64,000 nt of DNA from Nisaea denitrificans DSM 18348 (GTDB lineage: Bacteria; Pseudomonadota; Alphaproteobacteria; Thalassobaculales; Thalassobaculaceae): the NCBI RefSeq assembly GCF_000426505.1, contig NZ_AUFM01000011.1, positions 1,550,001-1,614,000 on the forward strand, in the 5' to 3' direction. Every line of letters begins with the position of its first letter. Position 1 is the stretch's first letter. The notes under the pieces are model-generated. The model made no database searches. It was not told the origin of the DNA and saw only the letters and a list, made by a program, of their open reading frames with translations. Below are positions 53,766 through 61,464 of this stretch, one piece after another. The position numbers and the translations under genes are program-made.

Positions 53766-54608
53766 TCACTCGCCAGACGGGTTCAGTACGAAATCAAAGC
53801 GTGAGCGCCACGGAACTTCGCCAGCTGTCCGTTCAAATGATGCCAAAAGGCTCTGCTTCACGCCGAAAACCGCATCGGACGACAGATACAGATCTCCCTC
53901 AACGAAAGTATGCGTCACCAGCTTCTGATAACCGGGCGCCGTCACCAGAAAATGCATGTGCGCGGGCCGGTAAGGATGTCGCCCCAAAGTATCGAGCATT
54001 TTCCCGACGGGACCGTCATCCGGGATTGGATAGGAGACAGGCTTTATACCGACGAAGCTGTAGGCACCGTCCTCACCGGTAATGAAAACACCCCTGTTGT
54101 TCCATTTCGGTTGCTGGTCCGGCTGTTGCACATCGTAGAAGCCGTCCGCGTTGTCCGACCAGACATCGAGTTTCGCGCCTTCAACCGGCCGCCCCTCAAG
54201 ATCGAGGACCTGCCCCTCGAACAGGCATTGCTCCCCTTTGCCGTCGAGACAGATGCTCTCTCCCATCTGCCGCTCCGGTGCACCATCCACATGGAACGGC
54301 CCGAAGACCGTACTCTCCGTCGCCCCGGCCGGACGGCGGTTGTTGATCGCGTCGACCAGCATCGAGAAACCGAGCGTGTCGGACAGCAGGATGAACTCCT
54401 GCCGTTCTCCGGAACAGAGCTGGCCCGTCCGCGTCAGGAAGTCGATGCCGAACTCCCATTCTTCCTGCGTGAGATCCACTTCCTTTGCGAAAGCATGCAG
54501 ATGCTTCACCAGACAGCCCATGACCTCTGCAAGCCTGGGACTGATATCCTCTCCCATGCGATCGTTCACCGCGTCGGCGGAGGCTTCTTCCGTAAAATAT
54601 CGGTTCAT
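53766..54608 (-). CDS. Intradiol ring-cleavage dioxygenase (catechol/hydroxyquinol type)
   Basis: 280 residues. Fe(III) ligands Tyr158 (DGFYDV), Tyr213, His217 and His219 (HPYRPAHMH). N-terminal helical dimerisation domain (residues 1-105) as in catechol and hydroxyquinol 1,2-dioxygenases; length and RPAHMHF fit hydroxyquinol 1,2-dioxygenase somewhat better. Opens an aromatic ring between the two hydroxyl groups to a muconate or maleylacetate. Its start overlaps the monooxygenase stop by 4 bases. No downstream reductase is in the window. Confidence 0.9.
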   Translation of the reverse strand: MNRYFTEEASADAVNDRMGEDISPRLAEVMGCLVKHLHAFAKEVDLTQEEWEFGIDFLTRTGQLCSGERQEFILLSDTLGFSMLVDAINNRRPAGATESTVFGPFHVDGAPERQMGESICLDGKGEQCLFEGQVLDLEGRPVEGAKLDVWSDNADGFYDVQQPDQQPKWNNRGVFITGEDGAYSFVGIKPVSYPIPDDGPVGKMLDTLGRHPYRPAHMHFLVTAPGYQKLVTHTFVEGDLYLSSDAVFGVKQSLLASFERTAGEVPWRSRFDFVLNPSGE

Positions 54609-55837
54609 TGTCCTTCCCTCCCGGATCCGGATGCCTTCTTGCGAAAGCCTGCAACCTCTCGGTAGCCCGCGGCAACTTCCTCAAGCTCTTCCGCCGAAAT
54701 CAGATCCTCGATCCTGTCGTTGGGGCCGGTCACCCGTGCGGCAGCGATATCCAGCACCCTCTCCGGCCCCGAGCGGCGGTTGGTCAGAACCAGTTTCGAG
54801 GTTACGGGACAACGGAGCTCTTCATAGCCAAGCAGACCGTCCGGGCCCGGCTGCTGAACCAAAACATCCGCGAGAGTACGCGCGTCGATAATCGCCTGGG
54901 AGGCGCCGTTGGCGCCGATCGGGTACATCGGATGTGCTGCGTCACCCAGCAAGGTAACCCGCCCAGCAGTCCAGAAATCGACCGGATCGCGGTCGACCAT
55001 CGGAAACTCGGTTACCTGCTCGGTTGCGTCCATGAGCGCCACGACATTCATGTCCTCCAGTGCAAACTCCCTGAACGCCTCGATGAATTCCCGTGTTCCC
55101 TGCCGAGTCCAATCCGCATCCTGAACATGGCGCGGTTGATCGCGGCGCAGCTCTGCCACCCAATTGGTAAGGGCCTTACCCTGCCGACGGGCCTGCTCGC
55201 TGATTGGGTAGGTGACGAACTTCACATCATGATCCCCGGCGATCATCATGGTCCGGCCATCGCCGATCATGTCAGTGGCCACCGCCCCGCGCCACATCAT
55301 CGTTCCCTCGTAATGCAGCGGTCCTTCATCCGGATGTATCTGTGCCCGGATCGCTGAATGCAGACCATCGGCGCCAATCAGCAGGTCGCATTCGGCACTG
55401 TCACCGTCAGCGAAATGCACGGTTACCCGTGCCTCGTCCTGTGCAAACCGCGTCACCTTCTTTCCGGTAACCACGGCATTGCTGCCCAGGCGTTCTTTCA
55501 CGGCCGCCAGCAACAGGAACTGCAACTCACCGCGATGGACAGAATATTGCGGCGCCTCGAAACCCGCCGCCATGTTGCGCGGGTCTGACTGGATCAAATG
55601 GCCGTACCTAGTGCGGTATTCGATACAGCGGGTTTGAATGGCGGTAGCGTCCAGCTCCTCCGCCAGCCCCAGCCCGCGCAAAATCGCTGATGCGTGTGGC
55701 ATGACATTGATGCCGACACCCAAGGGACTTATGTCGTCGACCGCCTCGTAGACTTGGACGGAAAAGCCCCGCTCGTGCAAACAAAGCGCCGCTGTAAGAC
55801 CGCCGATCCCGGCTCCAGCAATGGCAATGCGTGTCAC
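54605..55837 (-). CDS. FAD-dependent aromatic hydroxylase-like monooxygenase
   Basis: 410 residues. Group A flavoprotein monooxygenase: GAGIGGL (residues 8-14), DG motif LIGADGLHSAIR and GD motif TLLGDAAHPMYPIGANGASQAI. Similar to salicylate and 3-hydroxybenzoate hydroxylases. It would add a hydroxyl group to an aromatic acid and so supply the dihydroxy substrate for the overlapping dioxygenase. Divergent from the AraC regulator. Confidence 0.9.
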   Translation of the reverse strand: MTRIAIAGAGIGGLTAALCLHERGFSVQVYEAVDDISPLGVGINVMPHASAILRGLGLAEELDATAIQTRCIEYRTRYGHLIQSDPRNMAAGFEAPQYSVHRGELQFLLLAAVKERLGSNAVVTGKKVTRFAQDEARVTVHFADGDSAECDLLIGADGLHSAIRAQIHPDEGPLHYEGTMMWRGAVATDMIGDGRTMMIAGDHDVKFVTYPISEQARRQGKALTNWVAELRRDQPRHVQDADWTRQGTREFIEAFREFALEDMNVVALMDATEQVTEFPMVDRDPVDFWTAGRVTLLGDAAHPMYPIGANGASQAIIDARTLADVLVQQPGPDGLLGYEELRCPVTSKLVLTNRRSGPERVLDIAAARVTGPNDRIEDLISAEELEEVAAGYREVAGFRKKASGSGREGQ

Positions 55838-55983
55838 ATTATCCTCCCGCCACTTTTTTCATTATTCAATTTCGGCCAGTCGGCCGCTGCAACAGAGAAC
55901 CGCATGATTCGATGCGAAGAGCAGTGCGATCAAGCCACTGTCGTGATAATAAATTTCACTATTTCAACATCTCGGACTTCGCC

Positions 55984-56877
55984 ATGACCGACGCGCGTCT
56001 CGACCGGCATGAATATGTCCTGGGTGCTCCGTCCGCCCATGTCGGCCTCCTCAATTGCGAGCGGATCGCCGAGCGCCGGCACATCCATAATTGGAAGGTC
56101 GCCCCGCACTATCACGACGGGTTGTCGCAGCTCTTTCTGTTCGGTCGCGGGAACATCACAGGTCAGATCGATGATCGTCACTACTCTTTTAAGAGCCCTG
56201 CGCTGGTGTGGGCGCCGGCCCTGTGCCGTCACGGCTTCGACTATGAACCGGAGATGCTTGGATGGGTGATTACAATTCCGAGTGCAGATGTCACACGGCT
56301 AACAGAGGGAAGAGCCTGGCTCCGGGACCGGATCCAGAAGCCGCAGGTGCTAGAGGGACCGGAACACGTGAAGCTCCTGACTGAAGTCCAGCTTCTGGTC
56401 CGCAGAATTGAAGAGGAGCATCGGCGCTACGGCCCGGACCGCAGCCTGGCCCTGGAAGCCCTGTTCCAGCTCCTTTTGCTCAGCGTCTACCGGGGTCTTT
56501 CCGACGAACCTGAGGCTGCCCCGGCCAGAACCGACCGGCGACAGATTCTGGTCCAACGATTTCAGGAACTGCTGGACCAGCACATACAAGCCGTCAGGTC
56601 GGTCGCAACATTCGCCGCCATGATGGCCGTCACTCCGACCCATCTTTCCCGCACCGTGAAGGACGTGACCGGATGCACCGCGGGCGAAATCATTCAGGAC
56701 AGGATGCTGCTGGAAGCCAAGCGCCAGTTGGTCTTCAGCGATCACCCGATCGCCGAAATTGCATATGCACTGGACTTCTCTTCACCGTCCTACTTTTCCC
56801 GCTTCTTCACGGCACGGACCGGCGAGACGCCGGCACGCTTCCGCCGCCGTGTACGCTCTATCTCGGAGGCACCGTAG
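55984..56877 (+). CDS. AraC-family regulator of the adjacent aromatic operon
   Basis: 297 residues: N-terminal cupin-like sensor (HIHNWKVAPHYHDGLSQLFLF is typical of PobR/HpaA-type regulators) and a C-terminal double helix-turn-helix (FAAMMAVTPTHLSRTVKDVTG; IAEIAYALDFSSPSYFSRFF). Start at ATG 55984. It is divergent to the monooxygenase-dioxygenase pair, so it probably activates them in response to an aromatic acid. The remnant of a second pfkB begins four bases after the stop. Confidence 0.88.
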   Translation: MTDARLDRHEYVLGAPSAHVGLLNCERIAERRHIHNWKVAPHYHDGLSQLFLFGRGNITGQIDDRHYSFKSPALVWAPALCRHGFDYEPEMLGWVITIPSADVTRLTEGRAWLRDRIQKPQVLEGPEHVKLLTEVQLLVRRIEEEHRRYGPDRSLALEALFQLLLLSVYRGLSDEPEAAPARTDRRQILVQRFQELLDQHIQAVRSVATFAAMMAVTPTHLSRTVKDVTGCTAGEIIQDRMLLEAKRQLVFSDHPIAEIAYALDFSSPSYFSRFFTARTGETPARFRRRVRSISEAP

Positions 56878-56880
56878 CGG

Positions 56881-56961
56881 CAGGTTGTGTATCGGCACAA
56901 CCTTGTCGGTCTTGGCGGAAACATCGACTGTGGGGTTTATGGTAAGGGTAAAGACTGCCAT
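56881..56961 (-). pseudogene. Remnant of the 5' end of a second pfkB-like gene
   Basis: On the minus strand the first 27 codons encode MAVFTLTINPTVDVSAKTDK and VVPIHNL, matching the start of the intact PfkB protein (52743-53690) at 16 of 27 residues by my count. It stops abruptly at the end of the AraC gene. It is therefore a fragment of a paralogue left by a deletion or insertion. Confidence 0.7.
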
Positions 56962-57093
56962 GAAATCATAAACTTGACGAAATTGAACACTGTCGACTCA
57001 TCCATATCAATTATCGCCAAATAAAATTTCCAAAAGAAAAACTCATTCACACACCGCCACATAACAAACACACAACAAAAACCTGCCACTTAG

Positions 57094-57127
57094 AGCACAT
57101 CGCCGAATTAAAATTCGACGATGTGCT
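57094..57127. repeat. 34-bp inverted repeat (16-base arms, 2-base loop)
   Basis: Arms AGCACATCGCCGAATT (57094-57109) and AATTCGACGATGTGCT (57112-57127) pair at 15 of 16 positions. It is downstream of the small HTH gene in AT-rich DNA; no T-run follows. It could be a terminator or a recombination site. Confidence 0.65.
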
Positions 57128-57140
57128 TGGACTATATGTA

Positions 57141-57302
57141 TTACAATCTTACAGGCGAGACTTCACGAAATATTCGACCGAACTTTAGATCCGCAATCCT
57201 GCCTTGATTGATACGATAGTCCGATGCGATCTCGTGATACTTGTCGCCGCGAAGAATACGCGCCTTGATGACGGCAATTTCCGCCAAAGAGAGATGTTTC
57301 AT
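57141..57302 (-). CDS. Small helix-turn-helix protein
   Basis: 53 residues, found by reading the minus strand. MKHLSLAEIAVIKARILRGD is followed by KYHEIASDYRINQGRIADLK, a clear helix-turn-helix in the second half that recalls phage or island-borne regulators. AAGGAG six bases before the ATG is a strong ribosome binding site. It lies between a long inverted repeat and an integrase-like gene in AT-rich DNA, so it is probably a regulator from the relic element. Confidence 0.7.
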   Translation of the reverse strand: MKHLSLAEIAVIKARILRGDKYHEIASDYRINQGRIADLKFGRIFREVSPVRL

Positions 57303-57613
57303 TCCAGGCTCCTTATTCAGATTTCAAGCGGACGTCCTGTGGATCAGATGTCAGCACAAACGGTGTGGGACAAGCGATGAAAAACGCTAACGGGCAGTGC
57401 TCTATGTTATTTCCCAATAAGTTAACGCCAAATCCAGAGCGTCCTTGGACAATTTCGACATGATTTGCGACCTGATTTTCTATGAATTCGGCAGCACGGC
57501 ATCCTCCTCAACAATGAACATCAGCGGATGGCCATCCGGGAGTTGTTATCTCAGTAAGCGCCAAATAGCTTAAGCGATGGAATTAGCAGAAAACAGATGG
57601 TCTACCATATGAA
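57303..57613. other. Gap between the small HTH gene and the integrase-like gene
   Basis: About 310 bases of AT-richer sequence. I see no protein-coding frame longer than about 30 codons, no RNA gene and no strong repeat. It may hold the HTH gene promoter on the minus strand. Confidence 0.5.
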
Positions 57614-58882
57614 TCAATTGCTTAAGTCTCTCTTTGTGACAATCTTGGACAATTTTGCCGCAATTCGAAGACTTTCATTGGGATCAGGCCAAGTGAGGAA
57701 TGGATACCGCTGCCGATATCTAGTTACGCACTGCTTCAATGAGAGCCTCGGAAGCTCCAACTCGGACAGAAGCGAAAACCATGCACGATCGATATTTGAT
57801 ACGGGCTCATGCGGGAATACTGGGCTGGGAAAGAAAAAGTCTGAATGCAGCCCTTCTTCTTCGGCCTCGTCAGCCGCTCTCTTGAGACAGGCGAATTCAG
57901 GGCCGTCTATTCTCGACCAACGATAGTACCAGCTAGATCGTTCGGATGCAGAATATGGGTACCAGCGGTTCTCGATGATTTGCGACCAGCGCCCACTCAT
58001 AATTCTCGTGATTGGCGCCCAAAAGTGAAAACACAGTTCGATACAGGTCGAGGCGCGCCAATCAAGGCAAAGCTCCCTCGCCCCTTTTATGATTTCCAGA
58101 AAGTTCTCCTTTGTGAAATCATCAAGTACCGATGGTAAAGGTTGCGTCCGAAGACCATACCGCCTTCCTCCTGGAAAAACCTTACCTATTGAAGGCCCTC
58201 CAACCTCGTGAACATTCCAAAGCACAACGTTCAATAAGGATCTGAGATTACGTAAATTTCCGTTCGATATCGTTGATTTCTCAATGAGTTCGGTAAGGCG
58301 GCCATCTGAAAGCTCACCAAGTGTTACGTCTCGGATCTTTACTTGACTATCGAACTTATCAAACGCGTGCCTGAGGCGGTCGGCATATTCTTCGGTCCAC
58401 CCCCGGGCACGACGACTTCTTTCGTCAAGAATAATTTCACACAATTCACCCAAAGATTTCTTCTCGATATAGCGACGCGTCTTAGCCCTCATCGAGCTGT
58501 ATTCAACTTCCGCCAGTCGAATCTCTTCTTCACTGGGAAGCCGTCCCTTTAGACGTCCAATCTCTACTTTTGCCCACTCACGCGCAGGTTCGAGAAATGC
58601 GGATAGCATAATGCTACCGCTTGGGCTCATGTACCGTTCTGAGAAATACCATGATCGGAGTGGGTTACTCAGATAGTCTTTAAATGGGTCATAGGTCTTT
58701 CTGACTGAACGCCCGTGAGCATCAGTCACTCGAATTGCGAAAGCGACACCGCTGGAGTTTGATGTTTTCCACAAACGCAGCCCAAAGCCGCGAACCAAGG
58801 TGTCAGCCACCCATAGCTCGCCTGAGTCTGGAGGCGATATCGAATCTATAAAGTCTTTAGTGAGCAGTCTTCGACAAACCAT
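57614..58882 (-). CDS. Degenerate tyrosine-recombinase (integrase)-like protein
   Basis: 422 residues. N-terminal part resembles the arm-type DUF4102 domain of P4-type integrases (VADTLVRGFGLRLWKTSNSS). A core-binding domain follows (KSLGELCEIILDE). In the catalytic region HFWAPITRIMSGRWSQI keeps the first Arg, but I find no HxxR box (LSLKQCVTRYRQRY stands there) and no tyrosine nucleophile. It starts 116 bases from the 3' end of guaA, a common island integration site. Base composition is more AT-rich than its neighbours. Probably a decayed or repurposed integrase. Confidence 0.65.
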   Translation of the reverse strand: MVCRRLLTKDFIDSISPPDSGELWVADTLVRGFGLRLWKTSNSSGVAFAIRVTDAHGRSVRKTYDPFKDYLSNPLRSWYFSERYMSPSGSIMLSAFLEPAREWAKVEIGRLKGRLPSEEEIRLAEVEYSSMRAKTRRYIEKKSLGELCEIILDERSRRARGWTEEYADRLRHAFDKFDSQVKIRDVTLGELSDGRLTELIEKSTISNGNLRNLRSLLNVVLWNVHEVGGPSIGKVFPGGRRYGLRTQPLPSVLDDFTKENFLEIIKGARELCLDWRASTCIELCFHFWAPITRIMSGRWSQIIENRWYPYSASERSSWYYRWSRIDGPEFACLKRAADEAEEEGLHSDFFFPSPVFPHEPVSNIDRAWFSLLSELELPRLSLKQCVTRYRQRYPFLTWPDPNESLRIAAKLSKIVTKRDLSN

Positions 58883-58998
58883 CTAATGACTAGAATCCCG
58901 CAAAACACCAAATCGAGTCAACGATTCTTGGGCAAAGTCTAGTCTAGGCTGAAGCCGCTCAGCTTAGAATTCGGATCAAAGCAACAGCGTACCGTCGC

Positions 58999-60549
58999 TC
59001 ACTCCCACTCAATCGTCCCCGGAGGCTTCGAGGTGATGTCGTAGGTCACCCGGTTGATGCCTTTGCACTCATTGATGATGCGGGTGGAGACCCGGCTGAG
59101 GAAGTCGTGGTCGAAATGGTAATAGTCCGCCGTCATGCCGTCGGTCGAGGTGACGGCGCGCAGGGCGCAGGCGAAATCGTAGGTCCGGCCGTCGCCCATC
59201 ACGCCGACGGTGCGGACCGGCAGCAGCACGGCAAAAGCCTGCCAGATGGCGTCGTACAGGCCCGCATTGCGGATCTCTTCCAGATAGACCGCGTCGGCCT
59301 TGCGCAGGATCTCCAGCTTCTCGCGGGTGATATCGCTGCCGGGGATACGGATTGCCAAGCCCGGCCCCGGGAACGGATGGCGACCGACCAGGCTGTCCGG
59401 CAGGCCCAGCTCGCGGCCGAGATCGCGGACCTCGTCCTTGAACAGCTCACGCAGCGGTTCGACCAGCTTCAGGTTCATCCGCTCCGGCAGTCCGCCGACA
59501 TTGTGGTGGCTCTTGATGGTGACGCTCGGGCCGCCGATGAAGGAGACGCTCTCAATCACGTCAGGATAGAGCGTACCCTGGGCCAGGAACGCGGCGCCCT
59601 CGATCTTGTTCGCCTCTTCCTGGAACACATCGATGAAGAGCGAGCCGATGGTCTTGCGTTTCTTTTCCGGGTCGGTCTCGCCTTCCAGCGCGCCGAGGAA
59701 CAGATCGCTCGCATCCTTGTGGATCAGCGGAATGTTGTAATTGTCGCCGAACAGCCGCACGACCTCTTCCGCCTCGCCCTGGCGCAGCATGCCGTGATCG
59801 ACGAAGACGCAGGTGAGCTGGTCGCCGATGGCCTCGTGGATCAGGACGGCAGCGACGGAGCTGTCGACCCCGCCGGACAGACCGCAGATGACCTTGCCAT
59901 CACCGACCTGATCGCGGATCTGCTGGATCGCCTGATCCTTGAAGGAGGCCATGGTCCAGTCGCCGGCACAGCCCGCGACCTTGTGCACGAAGTTGGAGAG
60001 CAGCGCGGCGCCGTGCGGCGTGTGCACCACTTCGGGATGGAACATGGTGGCGTAATAGCGGCGCTCATCATCTGCAACGACGGCAAACGGTGCGCCCTCG
60101 CTGGAAGCGACGACCCGGAAGCCCTCCGGAAGCTCGATCACCCGATCGCCATGGCTCATCCAGACCTGCTCGCTGGCGCCGATATCCCAGACCCCGTCGA
60201 ACAGGATGCAATTGTCCTTCACGTCAACGAAGGCGCGCCCGAACTCTCGATGGTCGGAGGTTTCGACCCGTCCGCCGAGCTGATGGCACATGGTCTGCTG
60301 GCCGTAGCAGATACCCAGCACCGGAAGCCCGGAATCGAAAACGAGCTGGGGTGCTCTGGGGGTTTCCTCGGCGACCACGGAGGCCGGTCCACCCGACAAT
60401 ATGTAGGCCTTGGCCCCGAACGCCTCGATCTTCTCGACCGGTGTGTTGAAGGGCATGATTTCGCAATAGACACCAGCTTCGCGGACACGGCGCGCGATCA
60501 GCTGTGTGACCTGACTGCCGAAATCGAGAATGAGGATACGATCGGTCAT
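58999..60549 (-). CDS. guaA: GMP synthase (glutamine-hydrolysing)
   Basis: Converts XMP to GMP. 516 residues: class I glutaminase with Cys81 in LGICYGQQ and the His/Glu pair in FHPEV, ATP-pyrophosphatase loop [12 protein letters not shown] (about residues 225-237), and the dimerisation domain ending in PPGTIEWE. The 3' end is intact. A relic integrase gene sits next to it. Confidence 0.97.
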   Translation of the reverse strand: MTDRILILDFGSQVTQLIARRVREAGVYCEIMPFNTPVEKIEAFGAKAYILSGGPASVVAEETPRAPQLVFDSGLPVLGICYGQQTMCHQLGGRVETSDHREFGRAFVDVKDNCILFDGVWDIGASEQVWMSHGDRVIELPEGFRVVASSEGAPFAVVADDERRYYATMFHPEVVHTPHGAALLSNFVHKVAGCAGDWTMASFKDQAIQQIRDQVGDGKVICGLSGGVDSSVAAVLIHEAIGDQLTCVFVDHGMLRQGEAEEVVRLFGDNYNIPLIHKDASDLFLGALEGETDPEKKRKTIGSLFIDVFQEEANKIEGAAFLAQGTLYPDVIESVSFIGGPSVTIKSHHNVGGLPERMNLKLVEPLRELFKDEVRDLGRELGLPDSLVGRHPFPGPGLAIRIPGSDITREKLEILRKADAVYLEEIRNAGLYDAIWQAFAVLLPVRTVGVMGDGRTYDFACALRAVTSTDGMTADYYHFDHDFLSRVSTRIINECKGINRVTYDITSKPPGTIEWE

Positions 60550-60799
60550 CGGGCACCATTTGGTTCGGCGGGAATGAAGCGCAGGAAACTACCCGATGCA
60601 TTGCACTGCGGCAAGGCCGGCGAACAAACCCTGGCTCCCCACTTCAACGCGCGCTTAAAACTTTGGGATGCAAACTTGCAGCAATGATCAAGCATTGCAT
60701 CAATCTCCCCAGAAAAAGACAAAAATCATTTGTCCGCACTAACGTTATGAGTTTTTCTCGCTCCGAAATACGCTCAGAGAGAGAAGCTCGGTAAACGAC

Positions 60800-61423
60800 A
60801 TGACTCAACAGGCAGCACCGGAATTTACGACGGATTGGTTTGAAATCTCGAAACCACGCTGGGAAGCCCTGATCCCTCGCGCAAATCCATCCAAAGTCCT
60901 AGAAATCGGATCCTACGAAGGCGCAAGCGCCTGCTTCGTTATCGAGAAACTCGGCGACCGGAAACCCATCGAGGTTCATTGTGTCGATACTTGGGAAGGC
61001 AGCATCGAGACAACAGAGCGCGACATGTCCGCCGTTGAGCGGCGTTTCGACCAGAACATCGCAATCGCGATGGAAAACGTCGCCCATGACGTGAAGCTGG
61101 TGAAGCACAAAGGTATGTCAGACCAGATACTGCCCCGCCTCCTCACGGAGGGATATGCCGGCTATTTCGACTTCGTCTATATCGACGGCTCTCACCAGGC
61201 ACCTGATGTTCTGTGCGATGCAGTGCTCGGGTTCAGGCTTTGCAAACCCGGCGGCTACATAGTGTTCGACGACTATCTCTGGACTGACAGATCGGCCACG
61301 GAACATGACGCATTGCGCACGCCCAAACTGGCCATCGATGCCTTCACGAATATCTACGGCAAAAAAATAAGAATTATTCCGGCGGTGCTCTATCAAGTCT
61401 ACCTGGAAAAACTGTCGGACTGA
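60800..61423 (+). CDS. Class I SAM-dependent methyltransferase
   Basis: 207 residues. SAM loop VLEIGSYEGASACFVI (glycine-rich motif I), HCVDTWEG (acidic end of strand 2), and FDFVYIDGSHQAPDVLCDA. Similar to Methyltransf_24-type enzymes often found in glycan loci. No membrane segment. Substrate unknown; the convergent gene downstream also looks glycan-related. The 250-base gap to guaA holds both promoters and a small 6-bp hairpin. Confidence 0.85.
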   Translation: MTQQAAPEFTTDWFEISKPRWEALIPRANPSKVLEIGSYEGASACFVIEKLGDRKPIEVHCVDTWEGSIETTERDMSAVERRFDQNIAIAMENVAHDVKLVKHKGMSDQILPRLLTEGYAGYFDFVYIDGSHQAPDVLCDAVLGFRLCKPGGYIVFDDYLWTDRSATEHDALRTPKLAIDAFTNIYGKKIRIIPAVLYQVYLEKLSD

Positions 61424-61464
61424 GAAATCGCACGCCTGCTCGACGATCCAGAAAAACAGCCCAC

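Noticed and set aside
57094-57127. Insertion-sequence terminal repeat
   Set aside because: The two arms form one hairpin and no transposase lies nearby.
58999-59016. Search for a second copy of the guaA 3' end as attachment site
   Set aside because: No repeat of this sequence was seen elsewhere in the window by eye; a computed search would be needed.
59107-60687. 526-codon plus-strand frame opposite guaA
   Set aside because: Composition mirrors the third-codon bias of guaA; no motif and no ribosome binding site.
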